Origin: Oceaniferula marina
Lineage (GTDB): Bacteria; Verrucomicrobiota; Verrucomicrobiia; Verrucomicrobiales; Akkermansiaceae
Assembly (NCBI RefSeq): GCF_013391475.1
Contig: NZ_JACBAZ010000013.1
Span: 1-63,270 of the forward strand
Length of the DNA stretch: 63,270 nucleotides
Direction: 5' to 3'
Shown here one piece after another: positions 1-8,412 of this stretch; the first letter of the stretch is position 1, and each line of letters begins with the position of its first letter. Made by a program: the position numbers and the translations under genes. The notes below the pieces were generated by a model. That model was not told the DNA's origin and searched no databases. It worked only from the letters and a program-made list of their open reading frames with translations.

Positions 1-1
1 C

Positions 2-121
2 CACTACAATTACGGTTTGGGGCGCTTGACCACGATGGTAACTGCACCACAAAAGCATGAAGCTCTGATAGATGAATTCTTCAGGTGGCTAAAAAGCGAC
101 GAGCTTATTCAAGCTACCTGA
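2..121 (+). CDS. C-terminal end of a truncated hypothetical protein
   Basis: An open frame enters from the left edge and ends at TGA 119-121, giving about 39 residues that begin HYNYGLGRLTTMV. The start lies outside the window. The opening HYNYGLGR resembles the last repeat of the cyclase-like protein at 50288-51391 (NYHYAYGTGYM), but this is too short to assign a family. It converges on the minus-strand pair to its right. Confidence 0.4.
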   Translation, partial: HYNYGLGRLTTMVTAPQKHEALIDEFFRWLKSDELIQAT

Positions 122-163
122 ATTTTTGTCGTGTAATGTGGTCTCGGTTGTTTTTCTGACTGA

Positions 164-197
164 CAAAAAAAACCGCCTACCCGGACAGGGTAGGCGG
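164..197 (-). terminator. Rho-independent terminator of the 2950-237 gene pair
   Basis: A perfect 10-bp stem (173-182 with 188-197) closes a 5-nt loop. On the minus strand it is followed by an eight-base T run. It sits 40 bp past the stop of the 237-1571 gene. Confidence 0.85.
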
Positions 198-236
198 TAA
201 GCTGACCACGGACAATCAGCCCGGGCAAATTATTGC

Positions 237-1571
237 TCAGGAAGGATCTGAGGTTTTGGTTGCCATCGGCAATTGCTGCCGGATGTTGGCAATGAACTCG
301 TGCATGTGCGTGGCACTCACCAGATTATCATCCAGCGTCACCAGACCCTGATTCTCCAATTGTGCCAGTACTTCGTCGCGTTTTGCTGCCGTGTTAAAGC
401 CCACGGACCGCTGCACATCGCGCCGGGAAACTGAGCCCCCATCTTCTCGCAATACTTTCAGAACCTTGCGTGCAGTCCTCAGAGAGCAGGATAGCTCGAT
501 ACCATGTCCATGCCAGGCAAGGAACGCCAGACTCAGTGCCGTATTCCTCAGAACGGTGGTAAACAGGTTACGGGCCAGTGCCCGGGTATCGGGTGTAGAC
601 TCGCCGTTGGCTGGTCCTGAATACAAGACCAATGTCTCGCACGCAATTTGTAGTTGATGAACGGTTTCAAGAATGCAGAACCTGTAGTTTTGAGGTAAAC
701 GTGACAGGCGTTGAAATATCCAGTCACCATAATACGAACACCACTTGTCTTGAGGAACTAATGGAGCACTACAGGGTAACATGTTTGCAGTTGTGTCCAG
801 TTTTAGTGCGAAGTAGCTCAATGCCGGATAGTTCGGAATATTGATGGGTTTGCTGGTTGTGTGGGGTAGAAAGAAGAGGGGGATGCCGAGTTCGAGAACG
901 GCATCAACAAGCTCATGGTCGCACCGCTCGGCTTCCAGGGCCCCGTTTAGCGTCAGTGACTTTACCAGAAGATCAAGCTCAGTGCTTATGCCAGCTGGGC
1001 TCTTTAGTTTTTGAGGTTCATTGTGCAGGTCATGACGGAATGTTTCCCAGTCCGATTCCCCATTGAGTTTCAGGACAATGGAGTTCTTTTTGTCTGTGAT
1101 AAGTCCCAGCTGGGGATGCCAAGCACGGGCGTAATCAGATACATTGCCCTGTCCAAAACCAACGACCCTCTCTTTATTGTAGATCTCAGGCCAGCAGGAT
1201 TTGCAATGGGCCGAAGCCGGGTTTGCCCGGATCTGTTGCTCTGTGAGTGCTGCTTTGAGCATGGCATCCGGAGCTCGTTTCATTGCTTCGGTGTTCTGCT
1301 GTTCCTCGACTTTGCCTTCGTTGCAGAGTTTACGGACAGCTTTGAGGATGTGATCTTGTCCTTGCTCATTACTGGCATTGACCAGAATGATCGACGGGGT
1401 TTGTCGCATTACTCCACGAGATGCTAATTGCCAGAATGAAAGAGTGAGTGATGAGAGCATGGCTTCCCGGGTTTCAGGATCGTCGGAGCATTTGTCCATG
1501 AACTCGGTCAGTACCTTGTATACGGGTTCGGTAATCTGTTCGTGGACTGAGGGGGGGTGTGTCGTAGTCAT
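237..1571 (-). CDS. Winged-helix-ended protein of unknown function (second gene of a coupled pair)
   Basis: This is a 444-residue protein I do not recognise by name. The last 90 residues read like a winged-helix module (SVSRRDVQRSVGFN, then AAKRDEVLAQLENQGLVTLDD). The middle is mostly alpha-helical with no signal peptide or membrane segment, so it is probably cytosolic. Its ATG overlaps the stop of the upstream gene by 4 bp (ATGA), so the two are translationally coupled. Both carry a similar C-terminal helix-turn-helix, and the overall style recalls DUF3987-like proteins of mobile elements, but that is a weak resemblance. Its place in an integrase-bearing element suggests cargo or an element-maintenance role. 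Confidence 0.7.
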   Translation of the reverse strand: MTTTHPPSVHEQITEPVYKVLTEFMDKCSDDPETREAMLSSLTLSFWQLASRGVMRQTPSIILVNASNEQGQDHILKAVRKLCNEGKVEEQQNTEAMKRAPDAMLKAALTEQQIRANPASAHCKSCWPEIYNKERVVGFGQGNVSDYARAWHPQLGLITDKKNSIVLKLNGESDWETFRHDLHNEPQKLKSPAGISTELDLLVKSLTLNGALEAERCDHELVDAVLELGIPLFFLPHTTSKPINIPNYPALSYFALKLDTTANMLPCSAPLVPQDKWCSYYGDWIFQRLSRLPQNYRFCILETVHQLQIACETLVLYSGPANGESTPDTRALARNLFTTVLRNTALSLAFLAWHGHGIELSCSLRTARKVLKVLREDGGSVSRRDVQRSVGFNTAAKRDEVLAQLENQGLVTLDDNLVSATHMHEFIANIRQQLPMATKTSDPS

Positions 1572-2950
1572 ATTTCTAAGGTCAGTGGTTGGGTTGTTGA
1601 GTTAGTTAGGGACCATTCCCCATCGATATCGGTGACCTTGCCTTCCTCCTCAAGCTCATGGAGTAGTTGACGGCATGTCTCTGCTGCAAGTCTGCTAAAT
1701 CTTCGTGTGAGATCTCTCACCGTATGTGGACCGTCTTTGAGCTTTTGTTGGATTCTTTCTTTTAACTGGTCGTTGCGGGCTTCTCTCGCAGAGTAAGTCA
1801 TGACGCTCCTGGCGTTCACCATTCTGTGGATAAGGAACCGTGCAAATGCCTCAATGCCAGACAGCGGGTTAGGATTGCCGGCAGCAGGTGTGTAGCGAGA
1901 AGTAAGCTCAAGAGCACCGAACACCAAGGTCGCTAGCAGGTTACGTGCATGGCCGCTGATACCGGGAAGTGAGCCTTCGATGCCCTTGAGAAATTCTACC
2001 CACCTGTGCTGCGCCGCTTTCATATCCAGCTCGTGGATGACCGGGTATTCTGATTTGTGGTTGAGGCGCTTACCGAATGCCCGGGACAGTGCGCTTTTAA
2101 ATTTGTCAGCAACATTGCCAAGGGGGGATGCTGTGGGGTCATAGTTCGGTAGCTCGGGACCAGCATTGCCATCAACTAACCAGAGCATGTGTCCGAGCCA
2201 TGTGGTGTGCTCATCGGCGTTCTTGGCCAGTGTGTGGAGCATGCCATCGGAGTCGGTGATGATCAGGTAGCCTTGCGCGGTTTTACCATTATCACCATCC
2301 GCAAGCCTGCCGCTCATGAGTCCAGTGCAGAGGTCTGACATGCGCTCGGTATTGGAAGTGTGATTGAGGCCATGCAGTGCCAGTGGGTGACTCAGGTGGG
2401 TTCCTTGAAGTAGGTTCGAGAGTTCGGCCGGGGTAGAGGCACTGACTACAATTTTTGGGCTACTGACAATTTCATCAATCGCAGGGTTTGGTGGGGATAG
2501 AGAAACGATTGCCCATTTGTCTACGATCGATGACATACCTCCATGCTCCTCCTTCAGCATAGATAACAGCATGTTTTCGGATTGATTGACTATGTTCTTC
2601 TCCGCGAACTTGATGAATTTTGGTCGGTCAGCCGTATCTTCACGAGCCTTTGTGGTTTTGACCCGTTCAAGTTGAGCGGTGATGTTGTTTTGGCAGAGTC
2701 GTAGTTCGGTGATTACGTCATCGGTAATCAGACTCGAACTCAGGGAACCGGATATAAGCAGGGAGTTGCCTGCCTTGATGAGCCTCCCGTCTGGGTTCAA
2801 AATACCGCTTCCGGGACGTGAGATGTTGGCGACGGTGAAGAGCATTGTAGCAAGCGTGTTGACACCGGCATTGATGTTGCCTTCGCCTAGTGAATGAATA
2901 TCAAAGGTGCTGAAAAATGTGTTAAGTTGGTGGTGGTCGTCAGGAGTCAT
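1568..2950 (-). CDS. Winged-helix-ended protein of unknown function (first gene of a coupled pair)
   Basis: A 460-residue soluble protein with no confident family. The region GRLIKAGNSLLISGSLSSS near residues 54-72 resembles the nucleotide-binding stretch of DUF3987-type or primase-helicase accessory proteins, but no intact Walker A motif is present. The C-terminal 60 residues form a likely winged helix (HTVRDLTRRFSRLAAETCRQ, then LLHELEEEGKVTDIDGEW). It is the promoter-proximal gene of the pair, and the intergenic repeats at 3172-3371 lie in front of it. A paralogous relation to the downstream gene is possible from the shared layout. Confidence 0.7.
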   Translation of the reverse strand: MTPDDHHQLNTFFSTFDIHSLGEGNINAGVNTLATMLFTVANISRPGSGILNPDGRLIKAGNSLLISGSLSSSLITDDVITELRLCQNNITAQLERVKTTKAREDTADRPKFIKFAEKNIVNQSENMLLSMLKEEHGGMSSIVDKWAIVSLSPPNPAIDEIVSSPKIVVSASTPAELSNLLQGTHLSHPLALHGLNHTSNTERMSDLCTGLMSGRLADGDNGKTAQGYLIITDSDGMLHTLAKNADEHTTWLGHMLWLVDGNAGPELPNYDPTASPLGNVADKFKSALSRAFGKRLNHKSEYPVIHELDMKAAQHRWVEFLKGIEGSLPGISGHARNLLATLVFGALELTSRYTPAAGNPNPLSGIEAFARFLIHRMVNARSVMTYSAREARNDQLKERIQQKLKDGPHTVRDLTRRFSRLAAETCRQLLHELEEEGKVTDIDGEWSLTNSTTQPLTLEI

Positions 2951-3171
2951 GAGGGGGGTGGATTATTTACTGACAGTTTAAAGGATGTGGAGATTGATGT
3001 ACAGCGGAAATCACAAATTATTTTTTGAAGATCTGTCTGTGTGGATGTGGTGATTATCAGAGCGGTATAGGAATCATCGGCGGGCGCAGAGATCGGCAGT
3101 GAGAAGATGAATTGTAAGTCGATAGCAAGTTTTTGCTATTTGTCTCAGTTCTCCCGGATCTCATGTCTCAA

Positions 3172-3199
3172 CCCTCCCCCTCTATAGAGAGGGGGAGGG
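3172..3199. repeat. 12-bp perfect inverted repeat
   Basis: CCCTCCCCCTCT (3172-3183) and its exact complement (3188-3199) flank the loop ATAG. No T run follows on either strand, so it is more likely a cruciform or protein site than a terminator. A smaller hairpin, ATAGCAA-GTT-TTTGCTAT, lies at 3122-3139. Confidence 0.75.
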
Positions 3200-3202
3200 G
3201 GT

Positions 3203-3371
3203 GAGTCATGGATCTATCCCCATGATTCAGTGAGTTTTGTAGGTGTAGAGGTGAGGATGTGATCGATCCTTTATGTTACAAGGGGTTTGTCATGACTCAA
3301 TCACTGCTGAGTAGGCTTGAGCCATGTGAGTCATGGGAGCTAAAACCATGACTCATGACGGTTGAGTCATG
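3203..3371. repeat. Cluster of GAGTCATG/CATGACTC repeats
   Basis: Copies of the octamer occur at 3203-3210, 3291-3298 (inverted), 3328-3335, 3347-3354 (inverted), about 3350-3357 (overlapping GACTCATG) and 3364-3371, with a near copy (CATGATTC) at about 3221. The density is far above chance in a 170-bp non-coding stretch. Iteron-like replication sites or a regulator-binding array are possible; the neighbouring ATPase remnant favours a former replication module. Confidence 0.6.
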
Positions 3372-3399
3372 GAGAGCCCTCTGAGACGGATTTTTGAGT

Positions 3400-3652
3400 T
3401 CATTTAGCGGGTATATCTATCCGATTGTTACTGCTGCCTCTGTTGTCGGCCACCTCCAGAAACTGCCATTTGTCACCGCACGCAACGCGCTTTTGCTTCC
3501 CCACCGACCCGTCAGTGGTTTTGTAGTCATCGGGCTTCTGCATCTTACGGCTAATGAAGTTCCGAGCAGTATCTTTTGTGGTGTTTTTTCCTAACGCATT
3601 AGCTTCGACAGCAGCCTTGTGCCAGTCGCTCATTGACGGTTGTCCGCCCATT
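3400..3652 (-). pseudogene. C-terminal remnant of an element-encoded ATPase/replication protein
   Basis: An open frame of about 83 residues (GGQPSMSDWHKAAVEANALG onward) ends at 3400. It has the look of the C-terminal helix-turn-helix of RepA-like or DUF3631-type ATPases, where a Trp-containing helix is followed by a short spacer-domain tail. There is no start or ATPase core. It is abutted at about 3652 by IS1380 sequence, so the frame that reads across the junction is a chance fusion. The assignment is tentative. Confidence 0.4.
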
Positions 3653-4019
3653 ATTCCATACGGCAGAGCGTGGGTGGGCTGGCCAGCGGGGGTCACTTTG
3701 TCGGTGGCGAGTTGCAGCAGGTTGTCGTTGCGCAACAAATCGTGGTCGTTTGATCCTCGTAGCCCTGGACCAGTGCCATCACCCGCTGCTTGACGAGGCT
3801 TTGGGCACTGTGGCGGACTTTGCCTGTCTCGCGAGGATCATCCAGAAGCTTGGCTGCCCTGGGAAGAACGTCGAGTCTCCTGTCCACTTCGCGTGGCAAC
3901 AGCAGGCCTCCATCAGAACTAATGTCGCCGCCGTCGAAACGGGCTTCAACTTTACGGCTTTGACTGCTTGTAAAAGGCAGTTCTGTCTGATTACATTCTG
4001 TTGTTGAGCGATTGGTCAT
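3653..4019 (-). mobile_element. 5' remnant of an IS1380-family transposase gene
   Basis: The frame starts at 4019 (MTNRSTTECNQTELPF) and shows the IS1380 N-terminal signature FDGGDISSDGGLLL, then RAAKLLDDPR and LVKQRVMALVQGYED. It then needs a frameshift near 3740 to continue as LLRNDNLLQLATDKVTP, and another near 3685 to read LASPPTLCRME, after which IS1380 similarity stops at about 3653. The catalytic DDE domain is missing, so this is dead. No clear terminal inverted repeat was found. Confidence 0.85.
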
Positions 4020-4108
4020 GTTTCAAGTGTTAAGCTACTTAAAACTAATGACTCCCGCGCTGATATGATGGGCTGTTACCTAGCCCGGCAGTGCGAGTGT
4101 CTGGCGCA

Positions 4109-4312
4109 CTAGTTACCCACTATCCCGTCGCCACCACATTGAAGGCACTTTTGATTACCAAACCACCCGGAGCCATTGCAGCGACTGCACTTTACGCCGT
4201 GCCGTGCTTGGACTGTTGTCATATTGATCTGTGAGCTGACCGAGTGGTTTGAGCCTGTCCAGAGCAAGGTGATCACGATGGCTGGGATCGTTATTTTAAG
4301 TATCGTTTTCAT
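4109..4312 (-). CDS. Small exported protein with a DnaJ-type zinc motif
   Basis: A 67-residue protein. The start at 4312 (MKTILKITIPAIVITLLW) is chosen over an upstream in-frame ATG because it gives a clean signal peptide or membrane anchor. The C-terminal 25 residues contain CSRCNGSGWFGNQKCLQCGG, which is two CxxCxGxG-type pairs as in the DnaJ zinc-finger domain and should bind one zinc. A freestanding module like this may act in redox or protein binding; no function can be assigned. It lies among gene fragments but looks intact. Confidence 0.5.
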   Translation of the reverse strand: MKTILKITIPAIVITLLWTGSNHSVSSQINMTTVQARHGVKCSRCNGSGWFGNQKCLQCGGDGIVGN

Positions 4313-4358
4313 AATCTGTATTGGCTGGGTTTCTTTGCTGTCCCATTGCTCTCCCTTA

Positions 4359-4545
4359 TTACCGGGTAGGTTGGCTGGGGATACGTGCACCGTATTGGGC
4401 CGCGATCTGGGTAAGCTGATTATAGGTGGAATTGATTCGCTGAATAGCTGCATTTACCTGCGCGGCTGAATAGCCCACCCCCGAGTAGTTGCCTGTGAAA
4501 CCTCCGTAGAATCCCTCCAGAAAAGTGTTAAGTGTTACGTTGGTG
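4359..4545 (-). pseudogene. C-terminal fragment of an unknown protein
   Basis: The minus frame ending at 4359 reads FATNVTLNTFLEGFYGGFTG and continues to GARIPSQPTR. Upstream of about 4545 the same frame is only the antisense of the XRE fragment, so the original 5' part has been lost at that junction. No family was recognised. Confidence 0.35.
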
Positions 4546-4731
4546 GCGAAGATCCAGGTTGCGGGCTGGGATTTGAGCCGGGGAGGCTTGTCGAAGATAG
4601 AGGCCCAACTGCGCAGGGTTAACGATGCTGAACTATTGGTACTGTCCCGGGCTCTGAAGTGTGAAGTGCAGGATTTGTATCCTGCGAGGGTGAGAGGATT
4701 ACGGGATGTGCTCCGCCAAGGGAAAGGGTGA
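4535..4731 (+). pseudogene. C-terminal fragment of an XRE-family regulator
   Basis: The plus frame reads KIQVAGWDLSRGGLSKIEAQ, then LRRVNDAELLVLSRALKCEV and DLYP. This is the last helices of a Cro/C1-type (XRE) helix-turn-helix domain of the common 65-80 residue single-domain class. The first two helices, including the N-terminal half of the HTH, are absent. It joins unrelated sequence near 4535-4545. Recognition rests on the motif; the start codon at 4525 is incidental. Confidence 0.6.
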
Positions 4732-4845
4732 TTGACGGTCAGTAATTGATACTGATACAAAAACACTACCAACAACAATATGTATAGAAGTAAAGCAAAC
4801 CAATCATCGGAGACAACACGCAACTCTTCTGGTATTAAACTGAGT

Positions 4846-5097
4846 ATGAGCACTCACAACAGCCAACGCAATTTAGAATACCTGCATAAGCTTCGTCTAT
4901 TTGTGATGATGACTCAGCTACTTTTGATTTGGTTGAAGCTGACTAATATTTTCCCTGAGAGAAGATACCATTTAAAGGTGCTATTCGATAGGCGGTCAGC
5001 AATTCTAGCAGGCATTGGTGCTGATGACGTAAATCGTTGGCTGAATGATTGGCACAACCCGAGGAGTTCACGCTATGTCATGCGAGATGACTTTTAA
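4846..5097 (+). CDS. Hypothetical small protein
   Basis: About 83 residues from the ATG at 4846 (MSTHNSQRNLEYLHKLRL); a longer start at 4780 is possible. It has one hydrophobic segment (FVMMTQLLLIWLKL) and a polar tail ending SSRYVMRDDF. No homologue was recognised. It could be genuine or a chance frame in a degraded stretch. Confidence 0.3.
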   Translation: MSTHNSQRNLEYLHKLRLFVMMTQLLLIWLKLTNIFPERRYHLKVLFDRRSAILAGIGADDVNRWLNDWHNPRSSRYVMRDDF

Positions 5098-5420
5098 CAC
5101 TGCCTACAAGGTAATAGACTTGGTGACAGAATGTTAAAGCTTTCTAGCAATAAATTATACTCATCTCACACTGGGAAAACCATAGAAGAATCACAGCATG
5201 ATCAACTACCCGATCATAGACATCCAGTTTGAGGGCGGCGGTATTGGTAATACTGTTGCTGATATATAGATACTGCCCTGAAAATGTGTTTGCGTGGAAA
5301 TATATAGAGGCTAAATGTAGTAGTAGATGGCAACGGTTTATCATGAAAACAGAGTGTGCCTTGAATGAGTCTCATTACGTCGCTAACGTACGCGGACTGT
5401 GAAATTGTAGGAGTAAATGA
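5098..5420. other. Intergenic stretch without a recognisable gene
   Basis: About 320 bp of moderately AT-rich sequence. A 66-codon minus frame is not credible (no family, no ribosome-binding site). It probably holds the promoter of the 5421-6818 gene. Confidence 0.4.
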
Positions 5421-6818
5421 ATGAGCTTGTTCCGCCGCATACGAAATAGATTACGTCGACAAAGTGTTGAGATGCCAACGGAAGATGCTTGTCAATGTTC
5501 TGTGGATACAGAGGGTTTTACGATCGATCTCATGTGGGATGATTTTGAACTTCGTACATGGCAATATGATCAGGTGAAGGACACACTGGGCAAGACGGAT
5601 AAGCGCCTGCTCAATTGGATAGGCTCTATTGATCAGTCGGGTTATACTCGGGAAAAATGTTTATATGAGCTGATTACTGCATATGAACAGGGGGATGAGA
5701 ACCGGATTCTTTTGCGATTGTCCGATTGGGTGTCTCAGGTTCGAGATATAGCTAGAGACTGGGTCATTGAAAATTTTCATCAGCTTCCATTGGAATCTAT
5801 TTATTCGAACCAGCGTTTGATCCTTTATTTGTTCCGTAAAGAACGACTTCAGAGTGATCAAGGGGTAGCTGCGATCAGGAGGGACTTGAAAAAACGAATC
5901 CGCTTGTTAAAGCATTCACAGTATTTCGAATTTTCCCCTATGTTCAGGCGGTTTCTTTTTTCTCTATCAGGGAACACGGGAGGAAAACTGCGCCGTTGGG
6001 TGTTGGATGACCCTGAACCATTTAACCGGCTTCAGTTGCTGAATAATGTAGAGATTCCTTGTCTTACAGATGATGAGCAGGGGCGACTGGCTAGTGATCA
6101 ATCCATTTTTGTGCGACGTCGCTATTTTTACAGCTTAGTGAGTGCCGGTATTAGACCAACACAAGGGCAGCTCGGTAGTTTGGCGATGGATAGGAACCAA
6201 AGTTTGCGCCTGTTCGGGCAATACTATCTCAATAAATTTTATCAAGCTGATGCATACTCGATATATAAGACTCAAGATGGGGAGGTATTTTATTTCATTG
6301 CAGACTATGCCCGAAGTGAGGATGCGGATCATTTCATAGAAGGTGTTCGGACTGGATCAAAATTGACCAAGCTTAACTGTCTGAGAGCATTGGCTTCTTG
6401 TGCTGAAGAGCGAGTCGGAGAATTGGATATACGATCACTGCTTACGGAGAATCGTAGGCTTAGGGCTGTGATCGTGCCTTTGCTACCTCGAATGATGTCA
6501 GTTGATCAGTTTGTTGAGCTGCGCGAGGTGTTTGAAAGTTCTTCGCCATATGGGAAGATTAGTTTTCTCCGAATTCTTGAAAAACAGTCGTTCTGGGCGT
6601 TTGTTGACGTGGGGCTGACAGAACTGCTGAATGATAAGTCGGAAGTTGTCAGAAATTTCATTGTGCAGAGTGTTTTAGGAAAGTCTGCTATCTATGAGTC
6701 GCTGTCAGCTAGCAGGAGACAGAGCATTCAACAAAAAATCCAAGCTCTGCGACACGAGGATTCCAACAATAATACTCGGTTAATGGATCTTATTGAGTTC
6801 TCCATGGAGGGGGAGTGA
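5421..6818 (+). CDS. HEAT/ARM-repeat-like hypothetical protein
   Basis: A 465-residue soluble protein, almost all alpha-helical. Repeating helix pairs such as VSQVRDIARDWVIENF, LNDKSEVVRNFIVQSVLG and LASDQSIFVRRRYFYSLVSA resemble HEAT repeats, which usually make curved protein-binding scaffolds. There is no catalytic motif, signal peptide or membrane segment. A basic N-terminus (SLFRRIRNRLRRQ) may bind membrane or nucleic acid. It stands alone between fragments and the integrase, so it is probable cargo of the integrative element. Lower GC than the core genes to the right is consistent with that. Confidence 0.7.
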   Translation: MSLFRRIRNRLRRQSVEMPTEDACQCSVDTEGFTIDLMWDDFELRTWQYDQVKDTLGKTDKRLLNWIGSIDQSGYTREKCLYELITAYEQGDENRILLRLSDWVSQVRDIARDWVIENFHQLPLESIYSNQRLILYLFRKERLQSDQGVAAIRRDLKKRIRLLKHSQYFEFSPMFRRFLFSLSGNTGGKLRRWVLDDPEPFNRLQLLNNVEIPCLTDDEQGRLASDQSIFVRRRYFYSLVSAGIRPTQGQLGSLAMDRNQSLRLFGQYYLNKFYQADAYSIYKTQDGEVFYFIADYARSEDADHFIEGVRTGSKLTKLNCLRALASCAEERVGELDIRSLLTENRRLRAVIVPLLPRMMSVDQFVELREVFESSSPYGKISFLRILEKQSFWAFVDVGLTELLNDKSEVVRNFIVQSVLGKSAIYESLSASRRQSIQQKIQALRHEDSNNNTRLMDLIEFSMEGE

Positions 6819-7000
6819 GCAATACATGATTGGTAGTTGCGGAGTTGCCAATGGAGATTGAATTGAGATAGCTATGGACGAGTCAGTTACTCTTCAGCGC
6901 GAAACACTCTATATAGAAATGTGGGGTGAACTGGTAACCGATCCGGCTGTTGCATATGGGATTTACGTCTTGTGGAAGTACTGGGAGGCATGCCGTTGGA

Positions 7001-8230
7001 TTACAATCCCGGCACTCCGGACATGGCATTTTGCAATGTTTCATCACCGAGGTGTGTATAAAGGCTGTGGACGTCTTGTGATTTGTGTCCAATAATCTCC
7101 ATGCGGATTTCCGGGGATACATTGGAGTCAGCAAGCCAACTGGTAAGTGTGTGGCGCAGGCTGTGGAAGCTGCGCTCATAACTGGAGCGTCCACCTGTTG
7201 TTGAGGCTTTGCCTCTGCTGACGTTGGCTTTATCCATAATTTCTGTGAATTGTATGGAGAGACCGTTTCGCCCTGGTCCTGATTGAACTGCAAGTTCCGG
7301 AAAAACTGGAGCGGTGTTGTCTATGGGGGTAGGTCTGCTACTAAGGAAGGATGCTAGGGATGGATGAAGGGGGATGCGAACGATTGTCCTTTTGCGTTTT
7401 GTCTTGCTAGGCATGGTCACAATCTCACCTTTTTTGAGGTTGACGGCATCCCATGGCAATTGTGCGCAGTCGGTGAGACGTAAGCCAGTGAAAGCTCCCA
7501 TGAGAATCAAACCTCGCCAGTCATCTGAGGGGGCATGATTAATGAGAGATTTGACTTCTTGAAGAGTAAATGGTTTGCGTGTGATACTGTCCTCTTGGGG
7601 TAGGGCTTTTAGTGCAGCGACAGGGTTGAAGTTGGTAATCCCTTGTTTCATGGCTTCGATGTAGATGGATGAAACCGTTTTCATTTTCTGTGTAGCCGTA
7701 TTTACACTCGCTTTTCGCTTACCTCCGGCCCCGTCCAGAAACCATTGTCTTAGTTTTCGCATGTCTGCTGTGGTGAGGCTTTGAAGTGTATTATCAGCGC
7801 GTGGACCAAGCCATTTGAGAAACTGTTTTGTGTATGTGTTATAGGCCCGTACGGTGGCTATAGATACACCTTCTTGTCTGGCTAGCCATTCACTCACCCA
7901 TTCTTTGATGGTGTAGGTCTGCAGGTCTTCACCAGTAGCAATTTTGATGATTTCTGCGATATATGCACTACCTTTTGTTGAGTTGAGTATGCCTCTTTCA
8001 GCATCTTCCGTTGCTCGGGTAATGACAGAGAGGATTCGGCGGCTTTTTTCTTCTCCTGCACCAGCTTCAGCTTGAGCCGTTTTTTCCATGGCGACAGCCA
8101 CATGCATAGCTTCCCTCCGGCTCGTCTTGCGAGTGGTCCGTGAGATAAGTTTGTTTTCTCCGTCTTCCTGAAGCACTCGGAAGGCGGCGTGCCAGTAGCG
8201 GGATCCCTTCTTTTTACTTAGCGTTGGCAT
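7001..8230 (-). CDS. Tyrosine recombinase / site-specific integrase
   Basis: A 409-residue phage-type integrase. The N-terminal SAM-like core-binding domain (EWVSEWLARQEGVSIATVRA) spans about residues 120-200. The catalytic domain holds the first Arg in GAFTGLRLTDCAQLPW, the HxxR box in SFHSLRHTLTSWL, the downstream His in IIGHKSQDVHSLYTHLG, and the nucleophile Tyr in SLYTHLG. All catalytic residues are present, so it should be active. It is transcribed away from the tRNA-Cys 3' end only 110 bp upstream of its start, the usual layout for an element integrated in a tRNA gene. Confidence 0.93.
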   Translation of the reverse strand: MPTLSKKKGSRYWHAAFRVLQEDGENKLISRTTRKTSRREAMHVAVAMEKTAQAEAGAGEEKSRRILSVITRATEDAERGILNSTKGSAYIAEIIKIATGEDLQTYTIKEWVSEWLARQEGVSIATVRAYNTYTKQFLKWLGPRADNTLQSLTTADMRKLRQWFLDGAGGKRKASVNTATQKMKTVSSIYIEAMKQGITNFNPVAALKALPQEDSITRKPFTLQEVKSLINHAPSDDWRGLILMGAFTGLRLTDCAQLPWDAVNLKKGEIVTMPSKTKRKRTIVRIPLHPSLASFLSSRPTPIDNTAPVFPELAVQSGPGRNGLSIQFTEIMDKANVSRGKASTTGGRSSYERSFHSLRHTLTSWLADSNVSPEIRMEIIGHKSQDVHSLYTHLGDETLQNAMSGVPGL

Positions 8231-8341
8231 GATAGGGCTGGTAACATACTGGTAACAAAATGCAACGTTTATGTTGTTTATAGTGCCCGCAATCCTTGTA
8301 GTTACGTTCTATATTGTTCATTTTGTTCAAGGGATGGCTTC

Positions 8342-8369
8342 GCGGGTTCGATTCCCGCTCCCGCCTCCA
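8342..8369 (+). other. tRNA-Cys 3' end, likely attachment site
   Basis: The sequence has a T arm (GCGGG, loop TTCGATT, CCCGC), then TCCCGCC as the acceptor 3' strand, T as discriminator and CCA. U73 is characteristic of tRNA-Cys. No matching GGCGGGA acceptor 5' strand or anticodon arm lies 70-75 bp upstream, so only the 3' end is present. This is what an integrase leaves at one border (attL/attR). The intact tRNA gene should be at the other border, outside the window to the left. Confidence 0.7.
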
Positions 8370-8388
8370 TTGTTTTTTAATTCAGACT

Positions 8389-8412
8389 GCACCTACAAGG
8401 GGTGCTTTTTTT
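8389..8412 (+). terminator. Terminator of the tRNA unit
   Basis: GCACC (8389-8393) pairs with GGTGC (8401-8405) across a 7-nt loop and is followed by seven T. It lies 20 bp after the tRNA 3' end. Confidence 0.7.

Noticed and set aside
3203-3371. CRISPR array
   Set aside because: The repeated unit is only 8 bp, occurs in both orientations, and spacings are irregular.
4359-4853. A 164-residue minus-strand protein
   Set aside because: Its first 100 codons are antisense to a recognisable XRE tail, so the frame is a chance fusion across a junction.
8295-8369. A complete tRNA gene
   Set aside because: Only the T arm, acceptor 3' strand and CCA can be matched; no acceptor 5' strand, D arm or anticodon arm pairs upstream.
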